This document shows, one piece after another, positions 1 through 5,236 of a DNA stretch of 10,072 nucleotides (within the stretch, counting starts at the first letter, position 1; each line of letters begins with the position of its first letter). Position numbers and translations under genes: made by a program. The DNA comes from an uncultured Flavonifractor sp. Its GTDB lineage: Bacteria > Bacillota > Clostridia > Oscillospirales > Oscillospiraceae. The notes below the pieces were generated by a model. The model saw only the letters and a program-made list of their open reading frames with translations. It did no database searches and was not told the origin of the DNA. The stretch covers positions 1-10,072 of the forward strand of contig CAJUDT010000081.1 in NCBI GenBank assembly GCA_910585415.1, written 5' to 3'.

Positions 1-64
1 CCAAATTCAATCAAAACATTCCTTAAACCAGAAATCGAAATCCCCCCTCTCTGACTGATTCTTT

Positions 65-94
65 GCCTACTTTCTGATCATTCAGAAAGTAGGC
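65..94. repeat. Perfect 13-bp inverted repeat downstream of trmFO
   Basis: GCCTACTTTCTGA (65-77) and its exact complement (82-94) are separated by the four bases TCAT. The hairpin lies 68 bp past the trmFO stop codon and would form in its 3' transcript. There is no run of U after the stem on either strand, so it is not a classical intrinsic terminator; it could be a processing or stability hairpin, or the core of a dispersed intergenic repeat. I see no credible gene in the rest of 1-161. Confidence 0.75.
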
Positions 95-161
95 CGCCGG
101 AGGCAGAACCAGGAAACAAGCTCGCAGGGAGTAACGTGGAAGAAGCAACAGGGTAACGCCC

Positions 162-1463
162 CTAAACCTCCAGCCCTGCCAAAAGCTCCAAAGCCCTCTT
201 AGAAAGCTCGGCATTTTTATTCCGTTTCCCCTTAACGCGATACCCCAAGGGCGGAATAATGCCAAAATTAACATTCATAGGCTGAAACTCAGCAACGCTT
301 TCATTGCTGACATAGAGGGCCAGCGCCCCCAGAGCGGTTTCCTGCGGGAAATTGACAGGAGGTTCTGCGCGTAACCTATGCGCCAATTCCACAGCCGCCA
401 GAAAGCCCGACGCAGTAGACTCCACATAGCCCTCGACCCCGGTAATCTGTCCGGCGAACATAATCCGAGGCTCCTTCTTAACCCGGTAATACCGGTCCAA
501 CAGCCGGGGCGAGTCCAGATAGGTGTTCCGGTGCATCACGCCGAAGCGCACAAACTCCCCATGACGCAGAGCCGGAATCATCGAAAATACCCGTTTCTGT
601 TCCGGCCACTTCAAATGCGTCTGAAAGCCCACCAGATTATATATGGACCCCTCCGCGTTGTCCCGGCGCAGCTGCACCACGGCAAACGGCTCCTTCCCCG
701 TCCGGGGGTCCCGGAGCCCACGGGGCTTTAACGGCCCATAGCATAAGGTCTGCTTCCCCCGCCGGGCCATGACCTCCACGGGCATACAGCCCTCAAAAAC
801 CTGCTTGTCCTCAAAGCCGTGGACCTCCGCCTCCTGGGCGGCACAGAGCTCCGTCCAAAAGGCGTCATATTCCGCCTCCGTCATAGGGCAATTGATGTAA
901 TCCGGCGTGCCCTTATCATACCGAGAGGCAAAAAACGCCGACTCCATATCCACACTTTCAAAAGTAATCAGCGGCGCGGCGGCGTCAAAAAAGTTAAGAT
1001 ACCGGCTCTCGGGAAAATACCCCTGAATGGCCTCCGCCAGAGCGTCGGAGGTCAAGGGCCCCGAAGCCACAACCACCTGTCCCTCCGCCGGGAGGGCGGT
1101 GACCTCCCCCTCGGTGACGGTAATCAGGGGGTGCCCCTGAATCTTCTCAGTGATAGCCTGGGCAAACCCGTGGCGGTCCACAGCCAGGGCCCCTCCGGCC
1201 TCCACCCGATGGGCGTCGGCACAGGCCAGAATCAGCGAACCCAGACGGCGCAGCTCTTCCTTCAAAAGCCCCACCGCGTTCTCCAGCTGGTCGGAGCGCA
1301 GAGAATTGGAGCATACCAGCTCCCCAAACCAGGGGGTATGGTGGGCAGGCGTCATTTTCTGGGGCTTCATCTCCCGCAAATCCACGGGAATCCCCCGCTG
1401 GGCCAGCTGCCACGCAGCCTCGCACCCAGCCAGACCCCCGCCTATGACGGTTACAGGTTCCAT
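162..1463 (-). CDS. trmFO: TrmFO, folate-dependent tRNA (uracil-54-C5)-methyltransferase
   Basis: A 433-residue protein, the usual length for TrmFO. The family makes ribothymidine-54 in the tRNA T-loop using methylenetetrahydrofolate and FAD. The N-terminus carries the FAD-binding Rossmann motif VIGGGLAGCEAA (residues 6-17). The ELVCSNS motif places a cysteine at residue 51, matching the conserved N-terminal cysteine, and FEGCMPVEVMARRG places the second conserved cysteine at 226, as in Bacillus TrmFO. The C-terminal part has the FAD-domain segment AGQITGVEGYVES and ends in a basic segment (KGKRNKNAELSKR). The ATG start is preceded by a modest GAGGT site. The gene begins 14 bp after the stop of an XRE repressor gene and has no obvious promoter of its own. 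In Bacillus subtilis it directly follows topA; here an accessory island separates the two. Confidence 0.96.
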   Translation of the reverse strand: MEPVTVIGGGLAGCEAAWQLAQRGIPVDLREMKPQKMTPAHHTPWFGELVCSNSLRSDQLENAVGLLKEELRRLGSLILACADAHRVEAGGALAVDRHGFAQAITEKIQGHPLITVTEGEVTALPAEGQVVVASGPLTSDALAEAIQGYFPESRYLNFFDAAAPLITFESVDMESAFFASRYDKGTPDYINCPMTEAEYDAFWTELCAAQEAEVHGFEDKQVFEGCMPVEVMARRGKQTLCYGPLKPRGLRDPRTGKEPFAVVQLRRDNAEGSIYNLVGFQTHLKWPEQKRVFSMIPALRHGEFVRFGVMHRNTYLDSPRLLDRYYRVKKEPRIMFAGQITGVEGYVESTASGFLAAVELAHRLRAEPPVNFPQETALGALALYVSNESVAEFQPMNVNFGIIPPLGYRVKGKRNKNAELSKRALELLAGLEV

Positions 1464-1477
1464 AAATACCTCGTTTT

Positions 1478-1714
1478 CTATCGCTTTTTTAATTTTCTGG
1501 GCTCATCAGTAAGGCCCAAAAGATAGTCAGCAGAGATATCAAAGTATTGGCAGAGCACGAAAAGCCGTTCCATGGAGGTTCCAGTCTTTCCGTTTGCCAT
1601 ATCACTGATTTGAGTGCTGGTAACATGCAAAATTGCGCCCAATTCAGTGTAAGTTTTACCTCTACTTTTAATCAACGCTTTTAGGCGGCTCGAAAATACG
1701 GTCCGTTCAAACAT
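1478..1714 (-). CDS. XRE-family repressor 1 (orphan of the array, next to trmFO)
   Basis: A 78-residue single-domain helix-turn-helix protein of the XRE (Cro/C1) family. Helix 2 is around YTELGAILHV (22-31) and the recognition helix around TSTQISDMA (32-40). The end contains SADYLLGLTDEPRKL, identical to repressor 3 at the far end of the array. By eye it shares 34 of 78 residues with repressor 3, without gaps. A GGGAG ribosome site precedes the ATG. Unlike the other two repressors it has no palindromic operator or divergent gene upstream; only about 30 bp separate it from repressor 2, so it is probably co-transcribed with it. The sequence just upstream (1729-1742) resembles the end of the 72-bp target-gene repeat (10 of 13 bases), possibly a remnant of a lost cassette. 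The function as a DNA-binding regulator is firm; its target is unknown. Confidence 0.88.
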   Translation of the reverse strand: MFERTVFSSRLKALIKSRGKTYTELGAILHVTSTQISDMANGKTGTSMERLFVLCQYFDISADYLLGLTDEPRKLKKR

Positions 1715-1740
1715 AAATAACTCCCTAACGCTTCATACAC

Positions 1741-1779
1741 CGTCTACGTTTCTTCTAATTTTCTAGGCTCGTCGGTGAG
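1741..1779. repeat. 39-bp cassette cap, copy A (3' end of repressor 2)
   Basis: This stretch, covering the stop region and last codons of repressor 2, matches 2121-2159 at 38 of 39 positions (T at 1749 against A at 2129). The similarity drops sharply further into the repressor genes, so the ends of the cassettes are far better conserved than their cores. Confidence 0.9.
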
Positions 1780-1980
1780 GCACAGCAAATAGTCTGCGGT
1801 AACATTGTAGTGCGTGCAAATAATTGCCAACTTACCATAAGTGGAAGCCTTTCTTCCGTGCTCCATTTCGCCAATTTGGTTTTGCGTAACCCCTAACAAT
1901 TCTGCTAATTGTTTTTGTGTTTCGTGGGCTTCCATACGAAGTTTTTTCAGCCTCAGACCAAATTCCTTATTTGTATACAT
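1744..1980 (-). CDS. XRE-family repressor 2, divergent from a 19-bp-arm operator
   Basis: A 78-residue XRE helix-turn-helix protein: helix 2 around QKQLAELLGV (22-31), recognition helix around TQNQIGEME (32-40), conserved C-terminal DYLLCLTDEPRKLEE. It shares 42 of 78 residues with repressor 3 by eye, the last 25 nearly identical and the recognition helix quite different. A strong AAGGAG site (within 1985-1992) lies seven bases before the ATG and abuts the -35 box of the divergent rightward promoter, a compact layout typical of autoregulated phage-type repressors. The operator palindrome at 1998-2039 lies directly upstream. The divergent gene it would have controlled survives only as a stub (2051-2122). 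The 3' end of the gene falls in a 39-bp segment nearly identical to that of repressor 3. Confidence 0.9.
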   Translation of the reverse strand: MYTNKEFGLRLKKLRMEAHETQKQLAELLGVTQNQIGEMEHGRKASTYGKLAIICTHYNVTADYLLCLTDEPRKLEET

Positions 1981-1990
1981 AAAACTCTCC

Positions 1991-2019
1991 TTGACAGCCC
2001 ACTAAAAGTATGGTATATT
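1991..2019 (+). promoter_or_regulatory. Rightward sigma-A promoter of cassette 2
   Basis: TTGACA (1991-1996), a 17-base spacer and TATATT (2014-2019), preceded by TGG, giving a perfect -35 box and a near-consensus extended -10. It points into the truncated target gene at 2051. The -10 box lies inside the operator palindrome, so repressor binding would block it. Confidence 0.8.
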
Positions 2020-2039
2020 CATACCAAACTTTTAGTGGG
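1998..2039. promoter_or_regulatory. Operator palindrome of cassette 2
   Basis: Two 19-base arms, CCCACTAAAAGTATGGTAT (1998-2016) and its complement (2021-2039), with one mismatch and the centre ATTC. It overlaps the rightward -10 box and begins 17 bp upstream of the repressor 2 start codon. The left arm precedes the expected rightward start site, so this is a DNA site rather than a hairpin of that transcript. The outer CTAAAAG half-sites are shared with the operator at 2385-2421, while the inner bases differ. That it is the repressor's binding site is inferred from position and symmetry. Confidence 0.8.
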
Positions 2040-2050
2040 GGTGCTATGCA

Positions 2051-2122
2051 ATGAACCAACTACTTACCGACCTTTTCCACATGAGGGAAGAACGCTATGG
2101 AGCCGAGATGCTCCACACGCCG
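2051..2122 (+). pseudogene. Truncated 5' copy of the DUF6809-like gene
   Basis: These 72 bases match the first 24 codons of the intact gene at 2444-2515 with a single difference (G at 2085, changing Met-12 to Arg). The copy then runs directly into the 3' end of repressor 3; the reading frame continues for seven unrelated codons (STILLIF) and stops at 2146, giving a 31-residue product. It still has a complete rightward promoter and an ATG, with a G-rich stretch upstream as a possible ribosome site. It is either dead or encodes a short decoy peptide. The near-perfect identity implies a recent duplication or recombination. Confidence 0.88.
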
Positions 2123-2159
2123 TCTACGATTCTTCTAATTTTCTAGGCTCGTCGGTGAG
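2121..2159. repeat. 39-bp cassette cap, copy B (3' end of repressor 3)
   Basis: This is the partner of 1741-1779 (38 of 39 identical). It starts within the last two bases of the truncated target-gene copy, so the two repeat types abut and mark the junction between cassettes 2 and 3. Confidence 0.9.
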
Positions 2160-2360
2160 CCCCAACAGGTAATCAGCAGAAACATTATAGTGACGGCATA
2201 GAAGGACAATATTATCAATCCCGGTCGTTCTGCGGCCTTTTTCCATGTCACTGATTTGTGTCACTGATACACCTAACAACTCCGCTAATGTGCGTTGTGT
2301 TTCTTTGCGGGCCGCACGTAGCAACCGAATGCGTGTTCCAAAAATGTTTTCTTTTTGCAT
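2124..2360 (-). CDS. XRE-family repressor 3, paired with the intact target gene
   Basis: A helix-turn-helix protein of the XRE family: helix 2 around QRTLAELLGV, recognition helix around SVTQISDME, C-terminal SADYLLGLTDEPRKLEES. The frame is open to an ATG at 2381, but that ATG has no ribosome site and overlaps the -35 box of the divergent promoter. The ATG at 2360 follows AAGGGA at ten bases and gives 78 residues, exactly the length of the other two repressors, so I choose it. The gene diverges from the DUF6809-like gene across an 83-bp region containing both promoters and a 14-bp-arm palindrome. It probably represses both its own gene and the divergent one. Neither the inducer nor any cleavage or effector domain is visible; the protein is essentially a DNA-binding domain. 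Confidence 0.88.
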   Translation of the reverse strand: MQKENIFGTRIRLLRAARKETQRTLAELLGVSVTQISDMEKGRRTTGIDNIVLLCRHYNVSADYLLGLTDEPRKLEES

Positions 2361-2374
2361 TGGTGGATTTTCCC

Positions 2375-2403
2375 TTGACATGTGCGCTAAAAGCTGATAT
2401 TCT
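2375..2403 (+). promoter_or_regulatory. Rightward sigma-A promoter of the DUF6809-like gene
   Basis: TTGACA (2375-2380), a 17-base spacer and TATTCT (2398-2403), with TGA just before the -10 box. The geometry is the same as in cassette 2. The -10 region sits in the centre of the operator palindrome. Confidence 0.7.
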
Positions 2404-2421
2404 TATAATCAGCTTTTAGCG
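2385..2421. promoter_or_regulatory. Operator palindrome of cassette 3
   Basis: Perfect 14-base arms CGCTAAAAGCTGAT (2385-2398) and its complement (2408-2421), with a 9-base centre. The CTAAAAG half-sites lie about 13 bases either side of the centre, the same distance as in the cassette 2 operator, but the inner bases (CTGAT against TTTGGTAT) differ. It covers the -10 regions of both divergent promoters. Confidence 0.8.
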
Positions 2422-2430
2422 GAATTTGAA
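2402..2430 (-). promoter_or_regulatory. Candidate leftward promoter of repressor 3
   Basis: Read on the minus strand: TTCAAA (2425-2430), 17 bases, TATAAG (2402-2407). The -35 box is weak (four of six). It overlaps the same palindrome as the rightward promoter, which would allow one repressor to control both directions. Confidence 0.45.
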
Positions 2431-2443
2431 AGAAGGTAACAAC

Positions 2444-2515
2444 ATGAACCAACTACTTACCGACCTTTTCCACATGATGGAAGAACGCTATGGAGCCGAG
2501 ATGCTCCACACGCCG
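2444..2515. repeat. 72-bp direct repeat, intact-gene copy
   Basis: The first 24 codons of the DUF6809-like gene are repeated at 2051-2122 with 71 of 72 bases identical. The repeat ends at the same CACGCCG heptamer that starts the cap of cassette 3. Confidence 0.92.
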
Positions 2516-2689
2516 GAATATGAGAACTGCAAAACCATCTACAGCCGGCATATGGCCCAGATATCCCAGCAGATGAGCCGGGACTTTCACGACAAGCTCA
2601 ACGACATCCTGACCGAGTGCGCACAGCTGGAGAATGAAGCGGCCTTCCTCTGGGGCCTCCGGCTGGGGCTGGCGCTGCATATGCTGTAG
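2444..2689 (+). CDS. DUF6809-like small protein of unknown function
   Basis: An 81-residue protein starting at the ATG that follows AGAAGG by seven bases; an upstream in-frame TTG at 2426 would swallow that site. It reads MNQLLTDLFHMMEERY at the start and is predicted largely helical, ending in ENEAAFLWGLRLGLALHML. Short Clostridial proteins with a charged helical body and a final 'E-AF-GFRLG' helix are, to my memory, grouped as DUF6809; the assignment is by recall and moderately secure. No signal peptide or catalytic motif is visible. The gene is divergent from repressor 3 and under its likely control, and is convergent with topA, whose stop codon is only five bases away. Codon use is closer to the GC-rich neighbours than that of the AT-rich repressors, hinting at separate origins. 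Confidence 0.8.
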   Translation: MNQLLTDLFHMMEERYGAEMLHTPEYENCKTIYSRHMAQISQQMSRDFHDKLNDILTECAQLENEAAFLWGLRLGLALHML

Positions 2690-2694
2690 AGCGG

Positions 2695-5076
2695 TTATTC
2701 CTCTGCTTGGGCGGTTTTTTTGGACGTGCTCTTTTTCGCCGCCGTGGTCTTTTTCGCAGTGGTGGTCTTTTTTGCCGTCGTGGACTTCTTGGCCGTGGCG
2801 GCCTTTTTGGTGGTGGTCTTTTTCGTTGTGGACGCTTTCTTTGCCCCTGTGGTCTTGGAGGATGCGGCGGTCTTTTTGGCCGCGGTCTTTTTGGCGGGCT
2901 TGGCTTCCTCTGGAGGCGTGCCGTTCTCCGGCGTCTCGGCAGAGGCCGTCTTTTTCCGATACCCCCGCTGGTCCTCCGGCAGGAAATTGGGGCAGTGGGG
3001 ATTGATGCAGAACGGCTTTTTGAACCCCCGGCCGGACTTCTTGAACAGAGTCTCTCCGCACTCCGGACAGTTATCCTTCACCGGCACGTCCCAGGTCATG
3101 AAGCCGCAGCGCTTGGTTTCGTCCTTATTGGTATTGTTTTCACAGCCGTAATACGCATAACCCCGCTTGGAAGTCTTTTTGAGAATCCGCCCGCCGCACT
3201 GGGGGCATTTTCCCGGCATTTCGATGACGATGGGCTGTGTATGGTCGCACTCCGGCCAGCCGGGGCAGGCCAGGAACCGCCCGAACCGCCCCGATTTGAA
3301 CACCAGATTCTTGCCGCACTTGGGGCAAATCACGTCGGACACCTCGTCGGGGACCTTGATGCGCTGGCCGTCCAACTCGGCTTCGGCCTTTTTGAGCTCG
3401 TCGGTAAAGCCGCCGTAAAAGCTCCCCAAAAGGCTCTTCCAGTCCACCTTACCCGTCTCCACCTGGTCCAGCTGTTCCTCCATGTGGGCGGTGAAGGTGG
3501 TATCCACAATATCGGTGAACCGCTCCTTCATCAGGCCGTTGACCACCTCGCCCAGGGGGGTGGGGCGGAGGTTTTTGCCCTCCTTGACCACGTATTCCCG
3601 GTCCAGAATGGTGGAGATGGTGGGGGCGTAGGTGGAGGGCCGTCCGATGCCCTTTTCCTCCAGGGCCTTGATGAGGGTGGCCTCGGAGTACCGGGGCGGG
3701 GGCTGGGTAAAGTGCTGCTGGCGGTCCTCCTTCAGGAGCTTGAGGGCCTCCCCCTCCTTCAGGTCGGGCAGGGGAGACTGAGGGGCTTCCTCGTCCTCGT
3801 CCTTGCCCTCCACGTACACGGCGGTATAGCCGGAAAATTTCAGCGCGGAGTGGCTGGCGTGGAAGGTATACCCGGCGCTCTCCACCTGAATGGAGACACT
3901 GTCATATACGGCGGAGGACATCTGACAGGCCAAAAACCGGCTCCAAATGAGCTTATAGAGCTTGAACTGTTCGGCGGTCAAATCCTTTTTGATGGCCTCA
4001 GGGACCAAATTCACGTCGGAGGGGCGGATAGCCTCATGGGCGTCCTGCGCGCCGGATTTGGTCTTGTACACCCGGGGCTTGCCCGGATAGTAGTCCTTCC
4101 CGTACCGGGCCAGAATAAAACTCCGGGCGGCGGCGGTGGCCTCGTCGGACAGGCGCAGGGAGTCGGTACGCATGTAGGTAATCAGACCCACGGTGCCCTC
4201 CCCGGCGATATCCACGCCCTCATAGAGCTGCTGGGCGATGGACATGGTCCGGCGGGGGGTCATGCCCAGTTTTCGGCTGGCCTCCTGCTGGAGGGTGGAG
4301 GTGATGAAGGGGGGCGCGGGGTTGCGCTGCTTATCCTGGCGCTTGACCCCCTTGACGGTAAAGGGGGAACCCTTGATTGCCTGATAGACCGTCTCCACCT
4401 CTTCGGCGCTGTGGAGCTCCATTTTTTTCTCCCGCCCGTGGAACGCCGCCTTAAAGCGCCCCAGATTGGGGGCAACGCGCTCCAGGTCCACGTCCAGGGA
4501 CCAATATTCCTGGGGGACGAAGGCGCGGATATCCTCCTCCCGCTCACAGACCAGACGGGCGGCTACCGACTGCACCCGCCCGGCGGACAGCCCCCGGCGG
4601 ATGGTTTTCCACAGGAGGGGGGAGATTTGGTAGCCCACGATGCGGTCCAGCACCCGCCGGGCCTGCTGGGCGTTGACCAGGTCCATGTCGATGGCGCGGG
4701 GATGGGCGATGGATTCCCCCACCACCTTTTTGGTAATCTCGTTGAAGGTGACCCGGTAGGTCTTGTCGTCGGGTATGTCCAAAAGCTCCTTCAGGTGCCA
4801 GGAGATGGCCTCCCCCTCCCGGTCCGGGTCGGTGGCCAGAAAGACGCTTTCACTCTTTTTTGCGGCCTTTTTCAGCTCGTCGATGACCTCTTCCTTGCCC
4901 TTGATGGGCTGATAGTCCGGCTGAAAATTGCCTGCCACATCCACGCCCAGCTTGCTCTTGGGCAGGTCCCGCACATGGCCCATGGACGCCTTTACCTCAT
5001 AGCCCGGGCCCAGATATTTTCCGATGGTTTTTGCCTTGGCCGGTGACTCCACGATCACCAGATTTGATTTCGCCAC
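2695..5076 (-). CDS. topA: DNA topoisomerase I with histone-H1-like C-terminal tail
   Basis: A 793-residue type IA topoisomerase that relaxes negative supercoils. The TOPRIM domain is at the N-terminus with VESPAKA (9-15) and the acidic triad TDPDREGE (82-89). The catalytic tyrosine is Tyr-301 in GLITYMRTDS; PFITSTLQQEA (256-266) and GIGRPSTYAPT (477-487) are further family motifs. Three four-cysteine zinc ribbons follow: C584/C587/C604/C610, C624/C627/C645/C657 and C670/C673/C690/C695. The last 84 residues (710-793) are a low-complexity tail of KKT/KKA/TTAKK repeats. The start is GTG, eight bases after AAGGAG. The gene follows dprA, as in Bacillus, but trmFO is displaced by the repressor island. 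No terminator fits in the five bases before the convergent gene, so transcripts must overlap. Confidence 0.97.
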   Translation of the reverse strand: MAKSNLVIVESPAKAKTIGKYLGPGYEVKASMGHVRDLPKSKLGVDVAGNFQPDYQPIKGKEEVIDELKKAAKKSESVFLATDPDREGEAISWHLKELLDIPDDKTYRVTFNEITKKVVGESIAHPRAIDMDLVNAQQARRVLDRIVGYQISPLLWKTIRRGLSAGRVQSVAARLVCEREEDIRAFVPQEYWSLDVDLERVAPNLGRFKAAFHGREKKMELHSAEEVETVYQAIKGSPFTVKGVKRQDKQRNPAPPFITSTLQQEASRKLGMTPRRTMSIAQQLYEGVDIAGEGTVGLITYMRTDSLRLSDEATAAARSFILARYGKDYYPGKPRVYKTKSGAQDAHEAIRPSDVNLVPEAIKKDLTAEQFKLYKLIWSRFLACQMSSAVYDSVSIQVESAGYTFHASHSALKFSGYTAVYVEGKDEDEEAPQSPLPDLKEGEALKLLKEDRQQHFTQPPPRYSEATLIKALEEKGIGRPSTYAPTISTILDREYVVKEGKNLRPTPLGEVVNGLMKERFTDIVDTTFTAHMEEQLDQVETGKVDWKSLLGSFYGGFTDELKKAEAELDGQRIKVPDEVSDVICPKCGKNLVFKSGRFGRFLACPGWPECDHTQPIVIEMPGKCPQCGGRILKKTSKRGYAYYGCENNTNKDETKRCGFMTWDVPVKDNCPECGETLFKKSGRGFKKPFCINPHCPNFLPEDQRGYRKKTASAETPENGTPPEEAKPAKKTAAKKTAASSKTTGAKKASTTKKTTTKKAATAKKSTTAKKTTTAKKTTAAKKSTSKKTAQAEE

Positions 5077-5145
5077 AGTGATTGCTCCTTTATCCAGCCC
5101 TGTCCGGCGGCCGGTGGCTGTCCAGGCAGGGTCTAATCTTGCTCA

Positions 5146-5170
5146 TTTCTTTTTCTGCACGAAAAAGAAA
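5146..5170. repeat. AT-rich 10-bp inverted repeat between dprA and topA
   Basis: TTTCTTTTTC (5146-5155) and its exact complement (5161-5170) flank TGCAC. On the minus strand the stem is preceded, not followed, by a run of T, so it is not a standard terminator for dprA. The 160-bp gap otherwise shows only the topA ribosome site and no promoter I would defend. Confidence 0.6.
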
Positions 5171-5236
5171 AAAAGGTTCCCAGCGCCTAATAATTGCTCC
5201 TGTCCGGGGAGATTTGCCCGGCAGCGAAAGGGCAGG

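Noticed and set aside
23..274. 83-codon minus-strand frame at the left end
   Set aside because: It runs through the inverted repeat and into the 3' end of trmFO in another frame, without a ribosome site or recognisable motif.
1909..2172. 87-codon plus-strand frame over repressor 2 and the operator
   Set aside because: It crosses the promoter and operator and the antisense of two repressors. The real plus-strand coding remnant here is in a different frame, starting at 2051.
2361..2381. Longer start for repressor 3 (ATG at 2381, seven extra residues)
   Set aside because: No ribosome site, overlap with the divergent -35 box, and the shorter form matches both paralogues in length exactly.
1998..2421. 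CRISPR or toxin-antitoxin interpretation of the repeated island
   Set aside because: The repeats are parts of genes and operators rather than short regularly spaced units. The small genes are divergent repressor/target pairs rather than a co-directional toxin-antitoxin operon, and the DUF6809-like protein shows no toxin motif. A toxin role cannot be excluded but has no support.
2707..5046. 779-codon open frame on the plus strand across topA
   Set aside because: It is the antisense of an unmistakable topoisomerase gene in GC-rich DNA, with a Gly/Leu/His-rich product lacking any motif or a ribosome site. High GC leaves few stop codons on the opposite strand.
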